A stretch of DNA of 64,000 nucleotides, from positions 2,418,001 to 2,482,000 of the forward strand of contig NZ_JAGF01000001.1 in the NCBI RefSeq assembly GCF_000526515.1, read 5' to 3'. The notes under the pieces are model-generated. The model was not told the DNA's origin, searched no databases, and saw nothing but the letters and a program-made list of their open reading frames with translations. Source of the stretch: Cellulomonas sp. KRMCY2. Its GTDB lineage: Bacteria > Actinomycetota > Actinomycetes > Actinomycetales > Cellulomonadaceae. Positions 1 through 8,316 of this stretch are shown one piece after another. Position numbers and translations under genes: made by a program. Within the stretch, counting starts at the first letter, position 1; every line of letters begins with the position of its first letter.

Positions 1-132
1 CAGCGAAGGTAGCGTCAGGCACGTCGAGGTCTTCCCGGTGGGCAGTGTGAGAACTTCCATCTTCGGAAGACCTCGACCCCTACCCGCTCAGCGACGCGCC
101 CACCCCGACTCCACCCTCATCTGCGAAGAGCC
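1..132 (-). mobile_element. End of an ISL3-family IS, cut by window start
   Basis: Bases 1 to about 84 are almost identical to 7032-7104, which lies upstream of the ISL3-family transposase relic at 5893-7050. Similarity weakens further out but resumes at a terminal GCGAAGAGCC at 123-132, which matches the element end at 7174-7183. The body of this copy, including its transposase, must lie left of the window and read leftward. Family assignment rests on the second copy. Confidence 0.7.
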
Positions 133-157
133 CGATAGTCTCACCCCGAACAGGCGG

Positions 158-379
158 ATGACGCGACGAGAGGCTCAACTGTTGGCAATCTCCGACGACA
201 CCGCCGCTGGATGTCGCCACCTCTTCGCAGACCAACGGCGGCGGATGAACCACTACTGGTTCGGAGATGCGCCGAAGGCCCTGCGGGCTGGAGTCGAGCT
301 CCAAGTTGCGATCATCGCGGCTTCCTACGGTCTAGACGTGGACGACGAACTGGCACGGGCTCACCCACGAGACGATTAG
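158..379 (+). CDS. Small hypothetical protein (73 aa)
   Basis: The frame opens inside the IS end, but the ATG at 158, just outside the element terminus at 132, is the sensible start. Codon use has the GC-rich third positions expected of a real gene. The product is hydrophilic, with an Arg-rich start and an acidic C-terminus, and has no membrane segment. I do not recognise a family. The IS end lies only 26 bases upstream, so the gene may have lost its promoter or its true 5' end. No strong Shine-Dalgarno sequence is visible. Confidence 0.4.
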   Translation: MTRREAQLLAISDDTAAGCRHLFADQRRRMNHYWFGDAPKALRAGVELQVAIIAASYGLDVDDELARAHPRDD

Positions 380-466
380 CGCGGCACCAACTCTCGAGAT
401 GCTGCGGCCCGCACGCGAGGGACGCTCATTGGCCCGTCCGGACCGGAACCCTGAGAGGCGGCAATA

Positions 467-1510
467 GTGAACCACGATGGGCCGCAGGAATCGCTCGGCC
501 TTAACGTCGTCAAGGTACTCGGCGCTCTGGCGCTCCTCGCCCTAACAGTCGTATTCGGGTGGCCTCGGCTGGCCGCCTATCTAGCTCGCGACACGGTTGT
601 TGACCAAGGCCCGCGAGGCTTGGTGGTGGTAGCAACGAGGGGCGGGGCGGCGGACCTGACCCTGCACGTCCGAATAGACGTCGACCGCGACGGCGCAGCC
701 ACGATGGTGCTGTACGTGACGGAGGAGGACGTGACGTACGGCGAGGCTGGAACGACGACCAGCGTCTCGTACTCTGTTTCCTTCGCTGGTGAATCGCTTG
801 ATTCCGGCGTGACATGCGGCACAAGCCAAGACCCCATCGCGCGCCAGGTGTTCACCAACCTCGCTGTCGGAGCTCAGAAGGCGATTGAGATCGACGCGCA
901 CGGTGGTTCAGCGTCGGCCCTGAACTACAACGGTGACGTTTCGACCGCCGACATGACCGGGCGTGTGTTCCCTGAGTTCCGAGGAACACTGTGGACGCTG
1001 GACGACGCGGATGGGTATGCGGAACGGACACCGATCGAAGGTTCGACGGATACTTGGGCCGAGTCGTGTTCCCTGCCTTACGCCGCGCTCTGGCGAGACG
1101 AGTCCACTGGTGGTCGGGCCACAGGTCGGCGCACACTGCTTCCGCCGCAGGTCGACTGGACGTCACTTGACTCGACAACCGACCACCAGGCCAAGCTCGA
1201 CGTCAGGATTCACGTCGACCGCGCGCACGGCATCGAACTGGCGGAGGCATACCCCGCACCAGATGTGCAGGACGATAGCTGGCTGTACAAGTCATCCGTG
1301 ACGTGGGCCGGGACCCTCGGTGGCGAGGCGAACGTGGGCTTCACGGACAACCCGGTATGGATCTTTGCCGATCGCGACGAGGGAGACACGAGAGACACCG
1401 TTCTGATGTGGGCAGGCGTTGCGCTGGGGCTGGTCGCGGCTCTCATCGTCGCCGTCGTGTCGCGACTGCTCGATGTTGCCTGGATTGTGACCCGACGAAG
1501 CCGTACCTGA
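467..1510 (+). CDS. Membrane-anchored hypothetical protein with large outer domain
   Basis: A 347-residue protein starting at GTG with GAGAGG eight bases upstream. A hydrophobic segment at about residues 15-35 and a second at about 315-338 bracket a large polar, Ser/Thr/Asp-rich domain that is probably outside the membrane. The C-terminal tail is short and basic (TRRSRT). Two cysteines in the outer domain could form a disulphide. I do not recognise the family. It stands alone: an IS end lies upstream, and a convergent ISL3 fragment begins about 10 bases after its stop. The gene looks intact. Confidence 0.75.
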   Translation: MNHDGPQESLGLNVVKVLGALALLALTVVFGWPRLAAYLARDTVVDQGPRGLVVVATRGGAADLTLHVRIDVDRDGAATMVLYVTEEDVTYGEAGTTTSVSYSVSFAGESLDSGVTCGTSQDPIARQVFTNLAVGAQKAIEIDAHGGSASALNYNGDVSTADMTGRVFPEFRGTLWTLDDADGYAERTPIEGSTDTWAESCSLPYAALWRDESTGGRATGRRTLLPPQVDWTSLDSTTDHQAKLDVRIHVDRAHGIELAEAYPAPDVQDDSWLYKSSVTWAGTLGGEANVGFTDNPVWIFADRDEGDTRDTVLMWAGVALGLVAALIVAVVSRLLDVAWIVTRRSRT

Positions 1511-1520
1511 AAGCACGAAC

Positions 1521-1643
1521 CCCCAGGGTGATGACCTCGTTCAGGGCGCGGGGGACACTGTGGCTCACGGAGTCGATCAGCTCGCGCATGAGCTGACGAC
1601 CGCGTTCGCGGTCAGGCTCGCGGTAGGCGGCGATCATGTTCTG
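1521..1643 (-). pseudogene. ISL3-family transposase fragment (C-terminal part)
   Basis: About 41 codons read MIAAYREPDRERGR followed by the ALNEVITLG segment that lies near the C-terminus of ISL3-family transposases. Nothing before or after it belongs to the transposase. It is fused in frame to the remains of an FAD monooxygenase, so a 143-codon chimeric frame exists that should not be annotated as one protein. The relic at 5893-7050 lacks exactly this part of the protein. Confidence 0.75.
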
Positions 1644-1712
1644 TGGATGCTTCGCGGCGGCGGTCAGTGCTATCCGGTGTCCGCTCGAGCTCACGTGAGC
1701 GGCTGCCTGGGG

Positions 1713-1929
1713 CTGGCCTCCATGGCGCACCCTTGCCCTCAAGCCGAGCTCATGGACGAGTTCGAGGGTCGATGGGTGAATGGTGTCGCCGCGGAAGTCC
1801 CGGAAGAAGTCTGGGTACTTCTCGCAGACGACGACGTCGATTCCTTGTCGTGCAAGCAAGAGCCCGGCCATCATGCCAGCGGGGGCCGTCGCCGACGACG
1901 CAGACGGTGGTTTCGATGGTGAGCGTCAC
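1713..1929 (-). pseudogene. FAD-dependent aromatic hydroxylase, 5' remnant
   Basis: The start is GTG at 1929, with GGAGA directly after the TAG stop of the ABC permease, so it was translationally coupled to the exporter operon. The first residues give TVCVVG, then the second half of the dinucleotide motif (PAGMMAGLLLARQG) and the DFRGDTIHPSTLE motif of PheA/TfdB-type flavin monooxygenases. A one-base shift in a run of five C near 1890 separates the two halves, and the gene stops after about 70 codons against roughly 400-550 in the family. An ISL3 fragment follows. The intact gene may have modified the compound exported by the neighbouring transporter. Confidence 0.75.
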
Positions 1930-1938
1930 CGTGGTCTC

Positions 1939-3045
1939 CTATGTGCGAGCGCGGAACACGGCCACGCCGACGGTGAGTGCGAGGATGGCTGCCAAGGATT
2001 CGCCGAGAAGCAGGCCGGTCATGCTGGGGGGTTGGGCCATGAAGGCGACGGACTGCATGCCGTCGAAGACGTAGGCGGGTGGCCACCACTGGTTGAACGC
2101 GCGGACGGCGGGCGGGAGGGTGGCGAGGCTGGAGAAACCGCCCGAGGCGAAGAACGTGCCGGCGAAGGTGACCATGAGCAGAGGTTGGATGGCGCGGTAA
2201 TCCCGCAGCCAGGCGCCGAGCGCCACCCCGATGCCCGCGCAGGTGATGGCGGCAAGCCCACCAATTGCGAGCAGCAGCGGAAGACGCTGCCACGGAACTC
2301 GCACGCCGAAGACAAGCGCCGCGAACGCGGCCGCGACGGTGGCGTTCACCGCGCCAGCGACGAGACCGGCGGTGATTTTTCCCCAGAACACCGGCCATTG
2401 TGCGTGCGGAGCGAGGCGGATTTCCTTGGACGTCGCGCGTTCCCACTCGCGGGCCACAATGATGGCCGCGTTGAGAGCTGCTCCGACCATGATGGCCAAG
2501 ATGGTGGCGCCCAGGCCGATGAAGGCACGCCGCCACACGTCATCTGCCCGTGTGGTGTGCTGCTCGACGGTGACTGGGGCGAATCCCGGGCGGTGCACTG
2601 CGGCATAGTCCAGCAGCGCTCGGTCTAGACGCAGCCGGGCGTTCTTCATCATGTCGGTGTTGATGTTGAACACCTTGGTCTGAAGCTGCGGGACGTGGCC
2701 GGCCGCGATGTCGGCGTCGAAGTCCTCGGGGATGGTGACGACCAGCTGAAGCCGGCCCTCGGTGACGAGCCGGTCAGCCTCGGCGGGATCGGTCGTGACG
2801 ACGTTGAAGTAGGGCGAAATGTTGCTCTGGAGTGTCCTGATCTGGTCTTCGAAGGCAGCAGCGTGCTGGCCTTTGCCGTTGTTGACCAGGCCGATGTTCC
2901 ACTGGTCGCCGCCGAATCCGAAGAGGATCGTGCTCAAGAACATCAGCGCGAGCGGGATGAGCATGGGGCCGGCCAGCGCTTGCTTGTCCCGAACCCACTG
3001 TTTGAGGTCCTTGGTGGCGACGGCGGCTGTCCGGTCGAGGTTCAT
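1939..3045 (-). CDS. ABC-2 type exporter permease
   Basis: A 368-residue membrane protein of the ABC-2 (YhgE/DrrB-like) class. There is one hydrophobic helix near residues 25-45, an extracytoplasmic domain to about 175, then five or so helices to the end. This is the usual 1+5 topology. Its ATG overlaps the stop of the upstream permease (ATGA), and its own TAG is followed at once by the ribosome site of the monooxygenase remnant. With the partner permease and the ATPase it should form a heteromeric efflux pump. The substrate cannot be read from sequence; the TetR gene next door and a flavin monooxygenase suggest an aromatic drug or toxin. Confidence 0.88.
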   Translation of the reverse strand: MNLDRTAAVATKDLKQWVRDKQALAGPMLIPLALMFLSTILFGFGGDQWNIGLVNNGKGQHAAAFEDQIRTLQSNISPYFNVVTTDPAEADRLVTEGRLQLVVTIPEDFDADIAAGHVPQLQTKVFNINTDMMKNARLRLDRALLDYAAVHRPGFAPVTVEQHTTRADDVWRRAFIGLGATILAIMVGAALNAAIIVAREWERATSKEIRLAPHAQWPVFWGKITAGLVAGAVNATVAAAFAALVFGVRVPWQRLPLLLAIGGLAAITCAGIGVALGAWLRDYRAIQPLLMVTFAGTFFASGGFSSLATLPPAVRAFNQWWPPAYVFDGMQSVAFMAQPPSMTGLLLGESLAAILALTVGVAVFRART

Positions 3046-4178
3046 GCGTTTCCTCCGGTGAGCTGGCTGTAGGCCCGCCGAAGCATCCAGGAAGCGAGCG
3101 CGAGCATGGCGATGGCGGAGACGGCGACGATAGAGAGGTTGCGGGCGAGGTCACTGGTGTCGCCGGTGAGGAAGATGCTGCGGGCAGCGAGAAAGGCGTA
3201 GGTGGGTGGCAGGAGCAGGGAGAACTGCCACAGTCCGATCATGGGCTGGGACCAGGCCAGACCCCTCATGGATTCCTCGTTGCCGCTAACCATGAAGAAG
3301 GCGATGGCCAGCGCGACGAGGATGGAGGTGGCAGCGAGCGTCTTCTTGGTGGCGACGCCGATGGCCGCGCCGATACCGGCCCCGATGATCGTCGTCATGG
3401 CCATGATCGCGGCCATTGCCCACATGCTGCCGACGGGCCGAAAGTCGAAGCCCACCAGCAGGACGAGGACGACCAGGGCGATGCTGAGTAAGCTTTGGCC
3501 GAGCCCGGCGATGACCTTGCCAGCGACTAGGATGCCGCGGCCCACGGGCGCCAGCAGCAACGACTTGACCGTTCGGTCGTTCCACTCGGACGCCACCGCC
3601 AGACCGGTGTTGACCATGCCGGCGTAGAGGCAGCCGAAGAGCAGCAGACTGGTGGAGATGTAGCCGAGCATGGTGGGGTCGACCGGAAGCCAGCTGGTCT
3701 CCTGGACGGTCGCGACTGGCGTGGTGAGGTTCGCGTTGACGTTCTTCACGGCGAGGTCCAGCCTGAGGCGCAGGTTCTTGGAGTAGTCGGAGTTGATGTT
3801 GTTGAGGTGCAACTCCACCGTCGCGGCCCCGGTTGCGGCTCGTTCGCCGAAGCCGTCGGGGATAACGATCATCGCCAACGCCTTGCCCTCCTGGAACGCT
3901 TGCCTGGCGGTCGCGGCGTCGGTGGTGATCACCTCGAAGTACGGGGCTTCCACGCTGCGGATGTCACGGATCTGGTGAACGAGGGCGGCCGCTGGCGGGG
4001 AGTTGTCCTCGACGGCGACCATGATGGGATTCGTCGCGCTCAGCGGCACGATGATCGAGTAGAAGAAGATGAACACCAGCGGAATCACGATGCTGATGAG
4101 CATCAGGAATGGTTGCCGTACGAACCGCTGCCAGTCCTTGACGGCGATGGCCCACGCCGACCCGAGTGCCTGTCTCAC
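3042..4178 (-). CDS. ABC-2 type exporter permease
   Basis: The GTG at 4178 overlaps the ATPase stop (GTGA), giving 378 residues; the open frame extends further upstream but only into the ATPase gene. Topology is as in the next permease: a helix near residues 25-45, a long outer domain to about 180, then a cluster of helices. The two permeases share motifs (a YF.VITTD segment in the outer domain, and N.N.D..KN.RLRLD), so they are probably duplicates that now work as a heterodimer. Middle gene of the exporter operon. Confidence 0.88.
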   Translation of the reverse strand: MRQALGSAWAIAVKDWQRFVRQPFLMLISIVIPLVFIFFYSIIVPLSATNPIMVAVEDNSPPAAALVHQIRDIRSVEAPYFEVITTDAATARQAFQEGKALAMIVIPDGFGERAATGAATVELHLNNINSDYSKNLRLRLDLAVKNVNANLTTPVATVQETSWLPVDPTMLGYISTSLLLFGCLYAGMVNTGLAVASEWNDRTVKSLLLAPVGRGILVAGKVIAGLGQSLLSIALVVLVLLVGFDFRPVGSMWAMAAIMAMTTIIGAGIGAAIGVATKKTLAATSILVALAIAFFMVSGNEESMRGLAWSQPMIGLWQFSLLLPPTYAFLAARSIFLTGDTSDLARNLSIVAVSAIAMLALASWMLRRAYSQLTGGNA

Positions 4179-5146
4179 GCTGCACCGCCATCCCGCAACG
4201 CCTTGCCGGTCAACGCGAGGAAGACGTCGTTGAGGTCGGGTGTGCGAACGCCGATGAGCTGGGGATGATGGCCCTGCTGGGTGAACCACGCCAGGGTGGT
4301 CTCCAGCGTTTCGGGGTGGCCATCAGCCGACAGCGAGACGGTGCCGTCCGGACGCCACTCGGCTGCGCTGATCCCGGGCAGATGGGTCACAGCGGCACGC
4401 TGGTCGGCCGGTACGTCTGTCCGCAGCTCGATGAAGGACCGGCCGAACTGGTGGCGAAGACCCGCAGGCGTTCCGGTGGTGACGAGCTTGCCGCGGTCAA
4501 TGATCGCCAGGTTATCGGCCAGCGCCTGCGCTTCCTCCATGTAGTTGGTGGTGAGCAGAACGGTGCCGCCTTCATCGGCGATGCCGCGGATTCGTTCCCA
4601 CAGGGCAGCGCGGGACTGCACGTCGACGCCCAGAGTCGGCTCGTCCAAGACCACCACCGACGGCTCCGTCAGCAGTGCCCGGGCCAGCGCGAGGCGCCGC
4701 TGCATGCCTCCGGAGTAGGTGCCAGCCCGGTCGTCTTCCCGCTCCGTGAGCCCAACGAGGTCGAGGACCTCGGCGATGCGCTCCGCGCGACGGTCCCGGG
4801 GCACACCGTACAGACGCGCATGGAAGGTGAGGTTCTCGCGGGCGGTCAGGTCGTTGTACAGCGCCGTCTCCTGGGGCACCACTCCCAGTCGCGCCCGCAC
4901 GGCGGCCACGTCCTCCCGCACATCCACCCCTTCGCACCGGACCGTGCCTGCCGTCGGGCGCAGCAGGCCGCACAGAAGGTTCACGGCCGTCGTCTTGCCT
5001 GAACCGTTAGGGCCGAGCAATCCGAACACCTGGCCCGTGGCCACCGTGAGACACAGGTCATCCAGCGCGACCAGGTCATCCGCCCGCTTCCGGGCGAACA
5101 CCATCCGCAGATTCTCGAACTCCAGCGCCGCTACACCCATACCCAT
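4175..5146 (-). CDS. ABC exporter ATP-binding protein
   Basis: A 323-residue ATPase. Walker A GPNGSGKT lies near residue 45, the Q-loop near VPQE, the signature YSGGMQRR near 145, and Walker B VVVLDEPTLGVD follows. A C-terminal extension of about 90 residues is typical of DrrA/CcmA-type drug exporters. The ATG at 5146 has AGGGGA upstream. First gene of the leftward exporter operon and divergent from the TetR gene, which probably controls it through the palindrome at 5229-5247. It energises the two downstream permeases. Confidence 0.93.
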   Translation of the reverse strand: MGMGVAALEFENLRMVFARKRADDLVALDDLCLTVATGQVFGLLGPNGSGKTTAVNLLCGLLRPTAGTVRCEGVDVREDVAAVRARLGVVPQETALYNDLTARENLTFHARLYGVPRDRRAERIAEVLDLVGLTEREDDRAGTYSGGMQRRLALARALLTEPSVVVLDEPTLGVDVQSRAALWERIRGIADEGGTVLLTTNYMEEAQALADNLAIIDRGKLVTTGTPAGLRHQFGRSFIELRTDVPADQRAAVTHLPGISAAEWRPDGTVSLSADGHPETLETTLAWFTQQGHHPQLIGVRTPDLNDVFLALTGKALRDGGAA

Positions 5147-5201
5147 GTGAGTTCCCCTTTCACCACCCGGAGAGCCGCGGAGGCCTAGTGGCTCGCGTCA
5201 G

Positions 5202-5247
5202 TTGACATCCTCAGACCGGCAGGCGGACTATTCAACTGTGGTGAATA
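5202..5247 (+). promoter_or_regulatory. TetR promoter with operator palindrome
   Basis: TTGACA at 5202-5207 is a consensus -35 element, with a GACTAT-like -10 at 5226-5231. The perfect inverted repeat TATTCA-N7-TGAATA occupies 5229-5247 and covers the -10, the expected transcription start and the GTG start codons. A TetR dimer bound there would block its own leaderless-type message and possibly the exporter promoter on the other strand. Inference from position and symmetry only. Confidence 0.6.
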
Positions 5248-5852
5248 AAGGACGAGGGCGGCCATCCCAACCCACCGGTGCACGGGAGCGCCTCCTCCAC
5301 GCAGCGCGTGCGCGGTTCAGGACCCACGCATATGCCGACTGCACGGTCCGCGCGATCGCGAAGGACGCGCAGGTGGACCACTCGCTGGTGAATTACTACT
5401 TCGGGTCGAAGGAGGGCCTGTTCCGCGCGGTCATGGAGCTCGTGGTCACCCCTGCGGAGGTCCTCGAAGCAGCCATGGCCCGGGCTGTACCGACGAACCT
5501 CGCGCCCTCCCTTCTGGACGCCGCCCTCGCCGCATGGGATGTCCCCCAGCAGCAGCTCGTACTCAGTCAACTGTTCAACGGGTCACTGACCGATCCGGCC
5601 ACCCATCGGGTCATGACCGAGTACTTCCAAAGCCAGCTGGTCACCCGCATCGCCGCGATCATCGGCGGCCCAGACGCCAGCCGGTGGGCCAGCGGCGTTG
5701 CGGCCACCATCACAGGCGTGTTCTTCACCCGCTACGTCCTACGCCTAGAGCCCATCGCCTCTATGAGCCGCGCGGAGATCGTCCGCTACCTCACCCCAGC
5801 CCTCGACGCGAGCCTGCGGGCGAGGGCGCCTTGCCCCGACAAGGGTCGCTAA
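5241..5852 (+). CDS. TetR-family regulator of the ABC exporter
   Basis: A repressor of about 203 residues. The N-terminal helix-turn-helix is clear (ARERLLHAARARF, then the recognition region HSLVNYYFGSKEGLF), with a variable ligand domain behind it. I chose the GTG at 5241; another GTG lies at 5238. A longer frame from TTG at 5202 would use the -35 box TTGACA as a start codon, which is unlikely. The gene is divergent from the exporter operon, the normal layout for a local drug-responsive repressor. The stop lies 13 bases before an ISL3-family relic, so anything once downstream is lost. Confidence 0.88.
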   Translation: MNKGRGRPSQPTGARERLLHAARARFRTHAYADCTVRAIAKDAQVDHSLVNYYFGSKEGLFRAVMELVVTPAEVLEAAMARAVPTNLAPSLLDAALAAWDVPQQQLVLSQLFNGSLTDPATHRVMTEYFQSQLVTRIAAIIGGPDASRWASGVAATITGVFFTRYVLRLEPIASMSRAEIVRYLTPALDASLRARAPCPDKGR

Positions 5853-5865
5853 ACGAACGCACACC

Positions 5866-7183
5866 GGCTCTCCGGCGAGTTCCACAGCCCGGCTAACAGG
5901 ACCACGATTGGCGGAACACCACCGGAGCACGACCACGCGTGTGCACGCGACTCCAGACACCTGTGCAGACCACTTCGGAAACTGACTCAAGCCACACTCG
6001 CCGCGCGGGGGGAGAGGGCCGACCGAAACGCACGACCGAAGCCCACAGTGGCCTCATGGCCTGGTAGACGCCCCAGGTGACCTCGACCTCGATGTGGGCG
6101 TCGTCGGCGAACAGTGCCCCGATCCGTGCGCGCTGGGTGTCGGTGAGCAGGTCGGCGCCGGTGTGCAGGGTGCGCCGGGCCCGGTAGAGGGGGTCGTTCA
6201 TGCGGCCGCGGTGAGCGTGGAGTTCCTGCTGGATGCGTCGGCGGCACCGGTCCAGCGCGTCACCGGCCAGGTGGGCGACGTGGAAGGGGTCCATGACCGC
6301 CACGGCGTCGGGCAGCTCTTCGGTGGTGACGGTCTTGAACCCGGTGAACCCGTCCATCTCGACGACCTCGACCCCCGCCCGCCATGACTCGGGCCGAGCA
6401 GCGAGCCACGCCTTGAACGCCTGCTTGGAGCGGCCTTCGACCATGTCCAGCAACCGGGCCGGCCCTGTGCCGTCGCGGACGCCGGTGAGGTCGATGACGA
6501 CCGTGACGTACTTCTCGCCGCGGCGGGTGTGACGCCACACGTGCTCGTCGACACCGATCACCGCTACGGCGTCGAACCGGTGCGGGTCGTCGATCAGGAC
6601 CCGCCGACCCTCGACCAGGGGGACCGCGTTGTTGGCGGTGTTCCACGAGACCGCCAGGGCCTCAGCGACCCTAGCGACGGTCAGATGCGCCACGACCAGA
6701 GCCTCCAGCGCCCACCCCACCGCCCGGCGGGACCGCTTCGACCGGGGCTCGGCCGCCAGGCTGGTGTCCTGACGACACACGTGAGCGCACCCGGTGCACC
6801 GCTAGCGGCGCACCGTGACCTTCAAGACGGTGGGACGCCACCCGAACGGCTCGTGCGCCAGCCGCCGGGTCACCGTGTCCCTCGCGGCGCCCTCGCACCC
6901 GCAGCGCCGACACCACTGGTCCGAATCGACCACCCGGCAGGCCTGGACCGCACGAACGGGCTCGAGCCGCTGCCCCACGACCACCAGGCCGAGCTCGTCC
7001 AACCGAGCGAACGTGGTCAGGTCAAGGCAGGCGAAGGTAGCGTCAGGCACGTCGAGGTCTTCCCGGTGGGCAGTGTGAGAACTTCCATCTTCGGAAGACC
7101 TCGACGCCTACCCAGCCATCGACGCGCCCACCATCCCCGCCAGGCTCAACACCCCGCGACTACACCCCCGATCGCGAAGAGCC
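5866..7183 (-). mobile_element. ISL3-family insertion sequence, degenerate
   Basis: The right boundary is the terminal GCGAAGAGCC at 7174-7183, read outward as GGCTCTTCGC, the usual start of ISL3 inverted repeats. GGCTCTCCGGCGAG at 5866 is the likely partner end. No 8-bp target duplication is visible (CGCACACC against GGTTCAGC), so one end may be rearranged. The upstream 100 bases are shared with the partial copy at 1-132. The insertion truncates the 3' end of the gene at 7184-7496. Confidence 0.65.
5893..7050 (-). pseudogene. ISL3-family transposase, amber stop and damaged C-terminus
   Basis: The N-terminal zinc-finger part (WCRRCGCEGAARD) starts near 7050 and runs to a TAG at 6802-6804, where the family normally continues into the next cysteine pair. 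The same frame then carries on (CTGCAHVCRQD) through the DDE catalytic core: GVDEHVWRH, VIDLTG and a later AVMDPFHV segment. After VEVTWGVYQAM at about 6090 the sequence leaves the family, and the C-terminal region that should hold the last acidic residue is gone. Not functional unless the amber codon is suppressed and the tail supplied. Confidence 0.85.
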
Positions 7184-7496
7184 GGTTCAGCGCGGCGGTG
7201 GTCAGCTGGTCGAGGACGAGCCGTCCACGTGTGAAGCCATCGCCGGAGTCGAGGGGGCCGAGGTCGACGGCGGCGCACCGGGCAGGCAGCGCGGGATGGG
7301 CCCACTCGAGCTTGTCCTGGGCCTCGCGCAGGTCGGCTGCGGCGTAGATGACATCCAGGGCGTCGATCAGAGGCAGGGCATCGGCCAAGTGCAGAGCGGC
7401 GCGGGCCGCGGCGTGGGTCAACGTCCAGATACCAGCCCAGCCGGGCTCGGCGCCCTCGGTCAGCACGTCGGCCGGTGCGGTCCAGGACAGGCTCAT
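7146..7496 (-). CDS. Hypothetical protein, 3' end replaced by IS sequence
   Basis: ATG at 7496 with a good GAGAGG site. About 104 residues are native; the last dozen codons (LFAIGGVVAGC) are translated from the ISL3 end, so the original C-terminus is lost. The protein is Ala/Leu-rich, probably helical and acidic, with no membrane segment and no motif I recognise. It lies downstream of, and probably in one unit with, the 139-residue gene at 7599-8018. Similar unknown pairs occur in actinobacterial mobile or accessory regions; that is context only. Confidence 0.5.
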   Translation of the reverse strand: MSLSWTAPADVLTEGAEPGWAGIWTLTHAAARAALHLADALPLIDALDVIYAAADLREAQDKLEWAHPALPARCAAVDLGPLDSGDGFTRGRLVLDQLTTAALNRLFAIGGVVAGC

Positions 7497-7598
7497 CGCC
7501 GTTCACCTCTCAGATCGGACGACCGTGCCCGGCGTCGTCGTCGGTGCTCACGAGCAGGTAGGCGCCGTGTGCCGCAACCTCCTCCCACTCGATTTGGC

Positions 7599-8018
7599 TC
7601 ACCGTGTGCCGGCGGGCGGCCATGGGTGCAGCGGGCCGGGGCTCGACAGGTGAGCCGTGCCGTCGGGGTCGAGAGTCACGGCCGCGTGCTCGTGGCTGCC
7701 GCCGGCGTGCGCCAGGGCAGCCAGCACGAGGTCCAGGTGGTGACGGTCCAGGCCGCTGACGACGTCCACGATCTCGACCGGCTGCGCGTCGATGAGTGCG
7801 GCAACCAACGCGAGAACTCGCCGCTCGCCGCCGGAGAGTCCCGACGCCGCGCGCAGGGCGTCACCGTCGAGCCACATCCGGCCCGCCGCGTCGGTACCGA
7901 TCCACGGATGACCTGCCCCGGCGAAGCGCCCACCGAACGCCCGGGCGAGCAGCTCGACCGCCGCCGTGTCGGCGTATGAACCTTCGGCCCAGGCCCGCAG
8001 TGCCTCGATCGTCGTCAT
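7599..8018 (-). CDS. Hypothetical protein (139 aa)
   Basis: The open frame extends to 8276, but the ATG at 8018 has GGAGG nine bases upstream and begins the coding-like sequence (MTTIEALRAWAEG). The product has an SGGERRVLALVAALID segment that resembles an ABC signature, but there is no Walker A, so it is not an ATPase. The C-terminus is Pro/Gly-rich. I do not recognise the family. It lies 102 bases upstream of the IS-truncated gene at 7146-7496 on the same strand. Probably an accessory-region protein. Confidence 0.55.
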   Translation of the reverse strand: MTTIEALRAWAEGSYADTAAVELLARAFGGRFAGAGHPWIGTDAAGRMWLDGDALRAASGLSGGERRVLALVAALIDAQPVEIVDVVSGLDRHHLDLVLAALAHAGGSHEHAAVTLDPDGTAHLSSPGPLHPWPPAGTR

Positions 8019-8316
8019 CGCATCCTCCAGCTCGCCAACCAGCCGCCGCCGTGGTCGTCGCGACACCCGTCTCCAACCTCGCCGCCGAGACACTCCACCC
8101 GAACAAGCACGAGCCGGTTCTGTGGACAGCGAACGGGTCAACAGCAGGTGGGGAGAATCGTCGACAACCTCGGGCGCGGACCGAGAGGGAGCCCAGCGGA
8201 CGGGTCGACGTCGCAGCGGCCCGCGTTGGGGCCGGGTGGGGCAAGAGGATCCGGGACACCTCTGGCACTTTGACATGGAGCACCACGCGCCCGCACCCAG
8301 CGAGGCAGCTGCCTAG
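8019..8316. other. Intergenic stretch without recognised gene
   Basis: This should contain the promoter of the leftward 139-residue gene. Overlapping open frames exist on both strands but show no family motif or codon bias that separates them. It ends at the CTAG target of the IS5-family element. Confidence 0.5.

Noticed and set aside
1443-1874. Apparent 143-residue protein with a flavin-binding start
   Set aside because: It is an accidental in-frame fusion of a monooxygenase remnant and an ISL3 transposase fragment.
7599-8018. ABC-type ATPase because of an SGGERR segment
   Set aside because: No Walker A or Walker B is present and the protein is only 139 residues.
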